8,681 bases of DNA from Spirochaetia bacterium (GTDB taxonomy: Bacteria > Spirochaetota > Spirochaetia > Sphaerochaetales > Sphaerochaetaceae). The notes beneath the pieces are model-generated. The model had not been told where the DNA came from. It made no database searches and saw only the letters and a list, made by a program, of their open reading frames with translations. Positions 1 through 5,738 of the stretch are shown in pieces (position 1 is the stretch's first letter; every line of letters begins with the position of its first letter). The stretch is taken from contig SABI01000100.1 of NCBI GenBank assembly GCA_009929055.1, positions 1 to 8,681 on the forward strand, given 5' to 3'. A program made the translations under genes and the position numbers.

Positions 1-463
1 AACTGGACCAATCTATGATTTACATACTCCACCCCTTACTATTGGGCCAAACAACGTAGCAGTTCCTGATGCTTATTTCAAAGTTATCCTCGATTATAAA
101 GAACCTGAGTTAAAGGCTATTGCTTTTATTCTCAAAAACGAAGGATCCAATTCTCCCTTACACAGCTTTGCTGTGAGTGTAGATGCTGTAGAAGAACTAA
201 CCAGTATTGATTTCTTCCCCCTCCTTGAAGATACAATAGAAGAGACTCTTGAATCATCTTTTGATATAGACCTATGGGATGTTAATAGGTTTAGTGCTTC
301 AAAAGAGGAAAGGCGAAGTTATCTGAGTAATAGGGAGCAGGGCATTGCAGAAGAAACTACTCTACCTGAGTCGAACAATCCTCTTTATACCTTATTACTA
401 GATGTGATGATGGAGAGTAAAAAGGAGATTCAATATCTCATCAAAAGCTATATAAAAATGTGA
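1..463 (+). CDS. DNA/RNA non-specific endonuclease, C-terminal part (5' end outside window)
   Basis: This reading frame is open from the first base and ends with TGA at 461-463, so about 153 C-terminal residues are visible. The visible part begins TGPIYD and continues with VAVPDAYFKVILD, KAIAFILKN and FAVSVDAVEELTSIDFFPLL. These are the order and spacing of conserved blocks in the C-terminal half of the NUC1 (ββα-metal, Serratia-nuclease) fold. The catalytic DRGH block lies upstream of the window and cannot be checked. The family cuts single- and double-stranded DNA and RNA and is usually exported. After the fold there is a tail of about 60 residues (RFSASKEERR to the stop), charged and predicted helical, that is not part of the core domain. 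A GTG at 173 could open a 96-residue frame, but the strong conservation upstream shows it is an internal codon. No clear terminator follows. Confidence 0.85.
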   Translation, partial: TGPIYDLHTPPLTIGPNNVAVPDAYFKVILDYKEPELKAIAFILKNEGSNSPLHSFAVSVDAVEELTSIDFFPLLEDTIEETLESSFDIDLWDVNRFSASKEERRSYLSNREQGIAEETTLPESNNPLYTLLLDVMMESKKEIQYLIKSYIKM

Positions 464-585
464 TGAGAAAGAAATCTTTACCTAAAATTTATTTTTTGGT
501 GGTACCCTTCTCTCTTCTTTGGTAGTATGCTACTAACACAAAAGAAAAAATAGTAGTATATTAACAACTTAAGGAGTTTGTTTTC

Positions 586-1659
586 ATGAAAAAAATTTAT
601 TTAATAGCTTTCGCACTTATTCTTGTACTTATGGTAGCTGGTTGTTCAGGAACTTCAAAAATGCCCAAAGATGTTCCACCACCAGCGCCTGTAGAAGAGA
701 CTCAACCAGCGCCAGAAGCTGCTACGCAAGCAGTTATTGAAACACCAGTTGAACAAGAGCCAACCATCATAAGTGAAAGCCTTCCAGTAAGCTCACTTGA
801 TGCAGACCTCGATCAAAAGTTCTCATATGCCTATGCGCATTTACTTACTTCAGGATTGATAGAACAAAATATGCTTCTCGAAGTTCCCCCATTTATTCTT
901 GGGTCAAGTACTTTCTTTAATGGAGAAGAGCCTATCTTTACTGATGAAGAAATAAATGGTGCTTTTGAACAGTATCAAGCATTACTTGATGGAGTAATGA
1001 GTGAAGAAGAGTTTAGTGCTGTACAAGAAAATGGTTATTCAATGAAATATCTATTTAGTTATGGCTATGGCTATGTAGTTCAATTTAATCTTCAAACTCA
1101 AGGAATTATCGTAAGTCTTGATGATTTCCACGATGGTGTCTCTGATGCATTTGCCCAAATCCCCCTCGATATGAGTGACGAAGAGATTGATCTATTATTC
1201 AATGCCTACATTCAAAAACTCAATACTCAATATGAAGAAGTCTATTCTCAATTGGCTACTACTAACTTAGCTGAAGCAGAAGCTTTCCTTGCAGAAAACG
1301 GACAAAGAGAAGATGTAATGACCACAGATAGTGGATTACAATACGAAATTATGTCAGAGGGAAGTGGAGAAACACCAAAAGTTACCGATACTGTCAAAGT
1401 AGATTACCAAATTACATTCTTAGATGGCTCAGTTGGTGATAACTCATATGCTCGAGGAGAGCCTGCAGTATTTGCCCTTGAGAATTTAATCCCAGGCTTT
1501 ATTGAAGGAGCTACCCTCATGCCAGTAGGATCTCATTATCGATTCTTCATCCACCCAGATGCTGCTTATGGAGAGGCAGGGAATGAGATGATTCCCCCTA
1601 ATGCTCTATTAATATTTGATGTAGAACTACTCGAAATTGTACAAACTTCAGCTCAATAA
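586..1659 (+). CDS. FKBP-type peptidyl-prolyl cis-trans isomerase lipoprotein (Mip/FkpA-like)
   Basis: This is a 357-residue exported proline isomerase that probably helps proteins fold in the periplasm or at the outer membrane. The start ATG follows AAGGAG (571-576) with a 9-base gap. Residues 1-20 form a lipoprotein signal with lipobox VAGC (Cys20). A Pro/Glu/Ala-rich linker of about 40 residues follows. Residues about 76-230 are helical and hold two successive stretches resembling the FKBP_N dimerisation domain (about 78-137 and 152-215). The FKBP domain spans about 250-353. By the usual alignment to FKBP12, Tyr274, Asp285, Tyr328 and Phe344 keep active-site positions. The pocket Phe before the Asp is replaced by Gly284 (VGDNS rather than VFDSS), and the pocket-floor Trp is Phe305 (IPGFIEG). 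It stands alone between the nuclease and a strong terminator. Family assignment is firm; the client proteins are unknown. Confidence 0.92.
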   Translation: MKKIYLIAFALILVLMVAGCSGTSKMPKDVPPPAPVEETQPAPEAATQAVIETPVEQEPTIISESLPVSSLDADLDQKFSYAYAHLLTSGLIEQNMLLEVPPFILGSSTFFNGEEPIFTDEEINGAFEQYQALLDGVMSEEEFSAVQENGYSMKYLFSYGYGYVVQFNLQTQGIIVSLDDFHDGVSDAFAQIPLDMSDEEIDLLFNAYIQKLNTQYEEVYSQLATTNLAEAEAFLAENGQREDVMTTDSGLQYEIMSEGSGETPKVTDTVKVDYQITFLDGSVGDNSYARGEPAVFALENLIPGFIEGATLMPVGSHYRFFIHPDAAYGEAGNEMIPPNALLIFDVELLEIVQTSAQ

Positions 1660-1680
1660 CTCGTACAGTTTCTCCCTTAT

Positions 1681-1716
1681 AAGGCTATCTTCAAGTCAGA
1701 AGATAGCCTTTTCTTT
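1681..1716 (+). terminator. Rho-independent terminator of the FKBP gene
   Basis: A perfect 12-base-pair stem, AAGGCTATCTTC (1681-1692) with GAAGATAGCCTT (1699-1710), encloses the loop AAGTCA. It is followed by the T-rich run TTCTTT. It begins 21 bases after the FKBP stop codon. Confidence 0.9.
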
Positions 1717-1718
1717 GA

Positions 1719-1747
1719 TTGACGAAACATCTATTCCTCATTATGTT
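1719..1747 (+). promoter_or_regulatory. Predicted sigma-70-type promoter of cysK
   Basis: TTGACG (1719-1724; 5 of 6 consensus bases) is separated by 17 bases from TATGTT (1742-1747; 4 of 6). The start of transcription would fall near 1754, leaving a leader of about 13 bases that carries the AGAGGA ribosome site. The -35 box begins 2 bases after the T run of the upstream terminator. No T-box or other leader structure is present in this short space. Confidence 0.55.
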
Positions 1748-1766
1748 TCTATCAAAGAGGAATACT

Positions 1767-2708
1767 ATGGCACACATATATGACAATATTACACAAATAA
1801 TTGGAAAAACACCCTTAATAGAACTCCACAGAATGAAAGAACTCTACAAGTTTGATTCTCGTCTAATTATCAAATTAGAGTCCCTTAATCCAGGGGGCTC
1901 TGTAAAAGATAGAATTGCAAAAGCGATGATTGAGGAGGGAGAAAAGGCTGGCCTATTAGCTCCTGGTGGCACTATCGTAGAGTCTACAAGTGGAAATACA
2001 GGAATAGGACTTGCCCTTATTGCGGCAGCAAAAGGATATCACCTTATACTCACTATGCCCGATGTGATGAGTATTGAAAGAAGAGCCCTGTTAAGAGGAT
2101 ATGGGGCAGAGTTGATTCTTACCCCAGGAACAGAAGGGATGAACGGGGCAACGAGTAAAGCAAAAGAATTGCTTAGTACTATTAAAGGGTCTTTCATGCC
2201 AAGTCAATTTACTAATCCTCAAAACCCCCTTGCCCATTATAATTCAACAGCAGTTGAACTATATGATGATATTGATGGAAACATTGACGCATTTGTAGCA
2301 GGAATTGGTACTGGTGGAACTATTAGTGGCGTTGGTCGGTACTTGAAAGAGAAGAATCAAGAAATTCATATTATTGGAGTGGAACCCTCAGGCTCTCCTA
2401 TACTAAGTGAAGGAAAGAAAGGGCCACATAAAATTCAGGGTATTGGTGCTGGTTTTATTCCAGAGACATTAAATACCTCAATATATGATGAAATATTGAG
2501 AGTTGAAAATGAGGATGCCTTCAGAGTAGCAAAGGAACTAGCTAAGCATGAAGGGATATTAGTAGGAATCTCTTCAGGGGCAGCACTTGAAGCAGCAATA
2601 AGAGTAGCTATGAGAGAGGAGTTTAAAGGAAAAACAGTAGTAGCACTCCTACCTGATAACGGAGACAGGTACCTCTCTACCCCACTTTTTCAATTTGATG
2701 AGCCTTAA
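1767..2708 (+). CDS. cysK: Cysteine synthase A (O-acetylserine sulfhydrylase)
   Basis: This 313-residue PLP enzyme makes L-cysteine and acetate from O-acetyl-L-serine and sulfide in the cytoplasm. It starts at ATG 1767 after AGAGGA (1756-1761). An in-frame TTG at 1719 would add 16 residues but lacks a ribosome site and overlaps the predicted promoter. Lys47 in GGSVKDR is the PLP Schiff-base lysine. STSGNTG (73-79) is the substrate-binding loop, GTGGT (181-185) binds the PLP phosphate, and Ser270 in SSGAA is placed to contact the PLP ring nitrogen. The block KIQGIGAGFIPETLN and the ending YLSTPLF are typical of CysK rather than CysM or cystathionine beta-synthase. The length is normal. No cysE (serine acetyltransferase) is adjacent. 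The next gene starts 2 bases after the stop, so the two are probably co-transcribed. Confidence 0.96.
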   Translation: MAHIYDNITQIIGKTPLIELHRMKELYKFDSRLIIKLESLNPGGSVKDRIAKAMIEEGEKAGLLAPGGTIVESTSGNTGIGLALIAAAKGYHLILTMPDVMSIERRALLRGYGAELILTPGTEGMNGATSKAKELLSTIKGSFMPSQFTNPQNPLAHYNSTAVELYDDIDGNIDAFVAGIGTGGTISGVGRYLKEKNQEIHIIGVEPSGSPILSEGKKGPHKIQGIGAGFIPETLNTSIYDEILRVENEDAFRVAKELAKHEGILVGISSGAALEAAIRVAMREEFKGKTVVALLPDNGDRYLSTPLFQFDEP

Positions 2709-2710
2709 AT

Positions 2711-3388
2711 ATGCAATTTATTGAACAGATGAGACCTTTTCAAGATGAAAAATATCGCCTCTTCACAAAGAATATTATAAAAGAGGGACTTCCTGTATAT
2801 GGAATTCGTTCTAAAGATACGAAAGAAATCGCAAAACAAATGAAACTTTCGTCTCTCTTCGAAGATATTGAGAAAGATCAGTATCATGAACAGAGATTGA
2901 TACGATTACTAATATTGGCTCAAAGTAAGATTGATGAAGGAGAGAGGATTATCTTAATTGATAAAATCCTCCCCTTTATCAACTCTTGGGCCCTCTGTGA
3001 TAGCTTTTGTAGCGCCCTTAAAAGTGCCAAAAAAGAGCCAGAAATGTACATCTTTTACATAGAAAAGCAAAGCAAAGCCTCTTACTCATACAGAGTTCGT
3101 TTTGCATTAGTCATGCTCAATGCCTATTACCACACCCCTTTATATCTACAAAAGAGCCTCTCTATTATTGCTTCTATCCATAGAGGAGAAAAAGAGGTGA
3201 TGATGGCAAAAGGATGGGCTATTGTTACTATGCTCTCTCACAATCCAACAGCTGTTTTACAATGGTATAAAAATGTTGCCATTGAAGAGAAGGTTCACAA
3301 AATAGTAGTTCAAAAAGGGAGAGAATCACGATTAGTCAATGAAGAAACCATTACCATCTTGAAATTAAAAAAGGCCTTTATCGATTAA
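2711..3388 (+). CDS. AlkD-like DNA alkylation repair protein (HEAT-like repeats)
   Basis: This 225-residue, almost wholly helical protein belongs to the DNA alkylation repair family (AlkC/AlkD type, HEAT-like repeats). Members excise N3- and N7-alkylated purines without flipping the base. Family blocks seen are YGIRSKDTKEIAK (30-42), INSWALCDSF (90-99), RVRFALVMLNAYY (128-140), MAKGWAIVTML (165-175) and VHKIVVQKGRESRLV (195-209). Trp93, Asp97, Arg130 and Trp169 fall at spacings close to the Trp, catalytic Asp, Arg and Trp of Bacillus AlkD, so an active glycosylase is likely. ATG 2711 lies 2 bases past the cysK stop with no clear Shine-Dalgarno, which suggests translational coupling. Its stop codon sits in the loop of a hairpin shared with the convergent gene. 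Glycosylase activity is inferred; some family members bind branched DNA instead. Confidence 0.85.
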   Translation: MQFIEQMRPFQDEKYRLFTKNIIKEGLPVYGIRSKDTKEIAKQMKLSSLFEDIEKDQYHEQRLIRLLILAQSKIDEGERIILIDKILPFINSWALCDSFCSALKSAKKEPEMYIFYIEKQSKASYSYRVRFALVMLNAYYHTPLYLQKSLSIIASIHRGEKEVMMAKGWAIVTMLSHNPTAVLQWYKNVAIEEKVHKIVVQKGRESRLVNEETITILKLKKAFID

Positions 3389-3402
3389 GATAAAGACCCT
3401 TT
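3367..3402 (-). terminator. Terminator of the FMN-repeat lipoprotein gene, possibly bidirectional
   Basis: The core stem CTTTATC (3376-3382) / GATAAAG (3389-3395) has a 6-base loop. It extends outward through GG/CC pairs and AAA/TTT with two mismatches. On the - strand the hairpin is followed by six T residues (complement of 3367-3372), a good intrinsic terminator. On the + strand the tail is only CCCTTTATAT, so termination of the AlkD-like gene would be weaker. The TAA of the AlkD-like gene (3386-3388) lies inside the loop. Confidence 0.7.
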
Positions 3403-3421
3403 ATATAAACCGTGTTATATC

Positions 3422-4708
3422 TTATTTATAAGAGACAACACCGTTTTTCAAAGCTTGTGCAGCTAATTCAAATAATGAATTTACATGAATAGAAACACCA
3501 CCAATTGCGTCTGTATGCCCCTCATCATCAGTATAAGAGATCTTAGCTACATCTTGGCTATCAAGTAAGTATTGTTCAACTTTAGCAGCTTGTTCATACC
3601 ACTCTGCTTGAGCTTTACCATAGGCTTTCATGTTGTATTTACCATCCATATCGTACACTTTCTTATCATCACCTTTTTCATTAAGTGCTGACCAGTAGAC
3701 GTTAACAATATTTCCATTTTCTACAAACAAAGAGACATATTCTTTCCAACCGCTACTTCCAAATGCATCTTGAATTGCATAATAGCCACCATCTTTGTAT
3801 GGGCCCAGTTCTCTTGGTCCTGCTTTGAGGGCTGCACTTGCTAAATCAAATAATGAATTTACGTGGACTGAAACACCACTAATTGCATCTGTGTGACCTT
3901 CATCATCTTTATAGGTGATTTTTGAAGGATCTTGAGTCTCAATGAGATAAGCTTCTGCCCTTGCAGCTTGAACTGACCATTCTGCTTGAGCCTTACCGAA
4001 TTTAACCATGTTATACTTACCAGCTGCATCATAAAGTTTTTTATCATCACCAGAACGATTAAATGCTGACCAGTTAACACCAACGATGTTTCCATTAATG
4101 ACAGTAAGGGCAACATATTCTTTCCAACCACTTGAAGCAAATTCATTATCTACCATGTAATATGCACCATCAGCATAGGAGCCTCTACCTACTGGCCCTT
4201 TTGCTAAAGCAACTTTCGCAAGGTCAAAGAATTCTACTACGTGGATTGAAACTCCAGCGATATCATCGGTGTGACCTTCAGCATCCTTATAAGTAATTTT
4301 TGAAGGGTCTTGAGTCTCAAGAAGATGAGCTTCTGCTTTTGCAGCTTGTTCATACCACTCTGCTTGAGCTTTTGCAAACTTCACCATATTATACTTGCCA
4401 GCTTTATCATAAGCTTTCTTAGTAGCCCCTGCGCTCACATTCACCCCATTCCAATCAGCTTTCACAATAGAACCATTTTCCACTTCTAATGTAACAGCAT
4501 ACTTCCATCCACTTGAAGCAAAGGTCTCTTCAACAGCGAAATATATTCCATCTTTATACGTCCCTTGTACGGCATTTGCTTTTGGACTTTCTGTTACAGT
4601 AGCTGCAGGTGCTACTACTGTTTCAGCCTTCTTTGTGCAACTAACTAATGAAATCATCATGAAGCTAACTAACAGAGCCACCATGAATAAGATACCTATT
4701 TTTTTCAT
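3422..4708 (-). CDS. Lipoprotein with three FMN-binding-type repeats (PplA-like extracytoplasmic electron carrier)
   Basis: This is a 428-residue lipoprotein. Residues 1-24 form a signal peptide with lipobox LVSC (Cys24), followed by a low-complexity linker to about residue 48. The rest is three tandem homologous domains with a period of 126-127 residues. Each runs from a Y-x-DG strand through SSGWK, a second Trp, KYNM, KAQAEW and (T/S)QDxxKI to GHTDxIxGVS(I/V)HV and a closing helix. The order matches FMN_bind domains of PplA/RnfG/NqrC type, in which the last Ser/Thr of D-x-x-(S/T)-G-A-(S/T) carries FMN as a phosphoester. Here the candidate acceptors are Ser154, Ser280 and Ser406, but the Ala is always Val. 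Listeria PplA has two such domains. The start ATG follows AGGAG (complement of 4715-4719) by 6 bases. The ApbE gene nearby would supply FMN. Electron transfer to outside acceptors is inferred; such lipoproteins are also named membrane immunogens in spirochaetes. Confidence 0.85.
   Translation of the reverse strand: MKKIGILFMVALLVSFMMISLVSCTKKAETVVAPAATVTESPKANAVQGTYKDGIYFAVEETFASSGWKYAVTLEVENGSIVKADWNGVNVSAGATKKAYDKAGKYNMVKFAKAQAEWYEQAAKAEAHLLETQDPSKITYKDAEGHTDDIAGVSIHVVEFFDLAKVALAKGPVGRGSYADGAYYMVDNEFASSGWKEYVALTVINGNIVGVNWSAFNRSGDDKKLYDAAGKYNMVKFGKAQAEWSVQAARAEAYLIETQDPSKITYKDDEGHTDAISGVSVHVNSLFDLASAALKAGPRELGPYKDGGYYAIQDAFGSSGWKEYVSLFVENGNIVNVYWSALNEKGDDKKVYDMDGKYNMKAYGKAQAEWYEQAAKVEQYLLDSQDVAKISYTDDEGHTDAIGGVSIHVNSLFELAAQALKNGVVSYK
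3425..3805 (-). repeat. FMN-binding-type repeat 3 of 3 (residues 302-428)
   Basis: This is the C-terminal repeat, ending the protein a few residues after its closing helix. Its candidate FMN site is D400-A-I-G-G-V-S406, where the usual Ser/Thr before the Gly is itself Gly. Confidence 0.85.
3806..4183 (-). repeat. FMN-binding-type repeat 2 of 3 (residues 176-301)
   Basis: This middle repeat is exactly 126 codons. Its candidate FMN site is D274-A-I-S-G-V-S280, the closest of the three to the standard D-x-x-S-G-A-S/T pattern. By eye it shares roughly two-thirds of its residues with repeat 3, including GDDKK, GKYNM, GKAQAEW and DDEGHTDAI. Confidence 0.85.
4184..4564 (-). repeat. FMN-binding-type repeat 1 of 3 (residues 49-175)
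   Basis: This first in-gene repeat is one residue longer than the others, with an extra residue between the second Trp and KYNM. Its candidate FMN site is D148-D-I-A-G-V-S154. It differs most from the other two around residues 84-98, where it has NVSAGAT in place of the (R/K)-(S/G)-GDDKK segment. Its DNA around the ETQDPSK segment is nearly identical to that of repeat 2, which suggests a fairly recent duplication or gene conversion. Confidence 0.85.
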
Positions 4709-4740
4709 CTATCACTCCTGATATATCGATATTTATTTAT

Positions 4741-4769
4741 AGTATATTACTTGAAAGAGAGTTGTTCAA
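4741..4769 (-). promoter_or_regulatory. Predicted sigma-70-type promoter of the FMN-repeat lipoprotein gene
   Basis: On the - strand, TTGAAC (complement of 4764-4769) is followed after 17 bases by TATACT (complement of 4741-4746). Both boxes match consensus at 5 of 6 positions. Transcription would start near 4733. The leader of about 25 bases contains the 10-base palindrome ATATCGATAT (4723-4732) and the AGGAG ribosome site. Confidence 0.65.
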
Positions 4770-4814
4770 GGGGAATGGAATATATTCTTCTCATCTTTTT
4801 CTCCCCCATATCTT

Positions 4815-4843
4815 TTGACAAGAGGTAAGTAAACTGATACCTT
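4815..4843 (+). promoter_or_regulatory. Predicted promoter of the EetA-like operon
   Basis: A perfect TTGACA (4815-4820) is followed after 17 bases by TACCTT (4838-4843), a weak -10 box with 3 of 6 matches. Transcription would start about 7 bases further on, at or next to the ATG at 4850. The -35 box lies 45 bases from that of the divergent lipoprotein promoter. Between them is the 10-base palindrome GAATATATTC (4778-4787). Confidence 0.5.
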
Positions 4844-4849
4844 TTGTCC

Positions 4850-5227
4850 ATGAAACACATAAAGCTTGTGGACATCTTATTTTTCACCCTTTTTTTGACA
4901 ATAAGTGTCCTAAGCATTTCCCTGTTCACTACTATTTCTACCAATCCTGAAGTCCATGTAACTAGTGGGGGAAAAGAGTGGGTATATGACCTTTCTGTCG
5001 ATACTAAGGCCTCTTTTGAAGGACCAGTTGGCCTTACTACTATAGAAATATTTGACAATAAAGTCCATGTTCATGAAAGTGATTGTAAAAACCAAGTGTG
5101 TGTATTAGCTGGTTGGATTTCAAAACCAGGAGAGTGGATTGCTTGCTTACCAAATAATGTATTTATTGTGATCCAAGGAGAGCAAGAAATAGCAAAAGAA
5201 GGAGAAGTAGATGAAACCTCATTCTGA
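4850..5227 (+). CDS. NusG domain II family membrane-anchored protein (EetA-like)
   Basis: This protein has 125 residues from ATG 4850. A TTG at 4844 would add two residues, and neither start has a nearby Shine-Dalgarno. Residues about 7-29 form one N-terminal membrane segment. The rest is an extracytoplasmic beta domain of the NusG_II type (named for the extra domain of some NusG proteins; no transcription role is implied). The family hallmark is present: TTIEIFDNKVHVHESDCKN, then QVCVLAGWISKPGEWIACLPN, with Cys79, Cys84 and Cys99. In Gram-positive EET loci, EetA of this family is required for electron transfer and is thought to work in the membrane between quinone and PplA. It is first in a tight operon: the next gene begins at 5211, 17 bases before this stop. 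The biochemical role of the family is unproven; the cysteines could be structural or redox-active. Confidence 0.8.
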   Translation: MKHIKLVDILFFTLFLTISVLSISLFTTISTNPEVHVTSGGKEWVYDLSVDTKASFEGPVGLTTIEIFDNKVHVHESDCKNQVCVLAGWISKPGEWIACLPNNVFIVIQGEQEIAKEGEVDETSF

Positions 5228-5738
5228 AATAAGGGTAAATCTTGTAGCACTTTTAGCAGCTTGTGCCCTCTTTCTTTCAACTATAGAATACATGATTCCT
5301 AAACCAATCCCTTTTATGCGCTTAGGTATTGCAAATATCCCCCTCATTATTGCCTTAGGGGTATTATCCTATAGAGAATACTTTCTCCTTCTCCTGCTAA
5401 AAATCTTAGCTCAAGGAATTATGAGTGGAACAATATTCTCGTATATATTTCTATTCTCTATCGCAGGAAGTCTCTCTAGTGCCCTTATCATGCTCGCAGC
5501 ATATACCATATTCAAAGAGAACATCAGTAGAATTGGGATAAGCCTCATAGGAGCATTAGGAAGTACTTTAAGTCAGTTGTTAATTAGTCGCCTTATATTA
5601 TTTAAAGAAGCTACCTATGTAATAGCCCCCCTCTTCCTCTTTTCAGGGCTTGTAAGTTCTATCATCTTGGGTATTTTTAGCCAACAGTTTATTGGTAGTA
5701 GTAAGTGGTATAGCTCTATTAAAAAGAGGCCAGTATGA
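5211..5738 (+). CDS. Gx transporter family / heptaprenyl diphosphate synthase component I-type membrane protein (EetB-like)
   Basis: This is a 175-residue integral membrane protein with about five to six hydrophobic helices. The start ATG follows AAGGAG (5199-5204) by 6 bases, within the end of the preceding gene. Family signatures are IPFMRLGIANIPLIIALGVL (about 33-52) and KILAQGIMSGTIFSYIFLFS (about 64-83), with conserved small-residue patterns. The family (Hpre_diP_synt_I) was named after the non-catalytic subunit of heptaprenyl diphosphate synthase. Its fold class also includes substrate-binding S-components of ECF vitamin transporters. In Gram-positive EET operons EetB is this family, paired with EetA, and is thought to pass electrons or handle quinone/flavin at the membrane. 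The last codon overlaps the next start (ATGA at 5735-5738), so the two are translationally coupled. No partner prenyl synthase (component II) is present here, which favours the EetB role over isoprenoid synthesis. Confidence 0.8.
   Translation: MKPHSEIRVNLVALLAACALFLSTIEYMIPKPIPFMRLGIANIPLIIALGVLSYREYFLLLLLKILAQGIMSGTIFSYIFLFSIAGSLSSALIMLAAYTIFKENISRIGISLIGALGSTLSQLLISRLILFKEATYVIAPLFLFSGLVSSIILGIFSQQFIGSSKWYSSIKKRPV

Noticed and set aside
173..463. A stand-alone 96-residue gene starting at GTG 173
   Set aside because: The same frame is open to the window edge, and residues upstream of the GTG match the conserved nuclease C-terminal blocks, so this is the end of a longer gene.
523..535. TAGTA-TGC-TACTA inverted repeat before the FKBP gene
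   Set aside because: It is a five-base-pair, A+T-rich stem without a T run; no convincing promoter boxes could be placed around it, so no function is claimed.
1719..1766. Extended N-terminus of cysK from TTG 1719
   Set aside because: The 16 extra residues match nothing in CysK, have no ribosome site, and coincide with a good promoter; ATG 1767 with AGAGGA before it gives the normal protein length.
2705..2887. 60-residue - strand frame
   Set aside because: It lies antisense to the AlkD-like gene, has no ribosome site, and its sequence is a low-complexity Phe/Ile shadow.
3859..4146. 95-residue - strand frame inside the repeat lipoprotein
   Set aside because: It is an out-of-frame shadow of repeat 2; the in-frame protein has clear repeat conservation and a signal peptide.
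3425..4564. A CRISPR-like or mobile repeat array, suggested by regularly spaced repeats of about 378 bases
   Set aside because: The period is an exact number of codons within one open frame and reflects tandem protein domains.
4719..4728. FNR/CRP-type site (TTGAT-N4-ATCAA)
   Set aside because: The TGAT and ATC(G/A) halves are separated by 2 bases instead of 4, so it does not fit an FNR box.
4747..5095. - strand frames opposite the EetA-like gene
   Set aside because: They cover the divergent promoter region and the antisense of a conserved NusG_II protein, with no family features.
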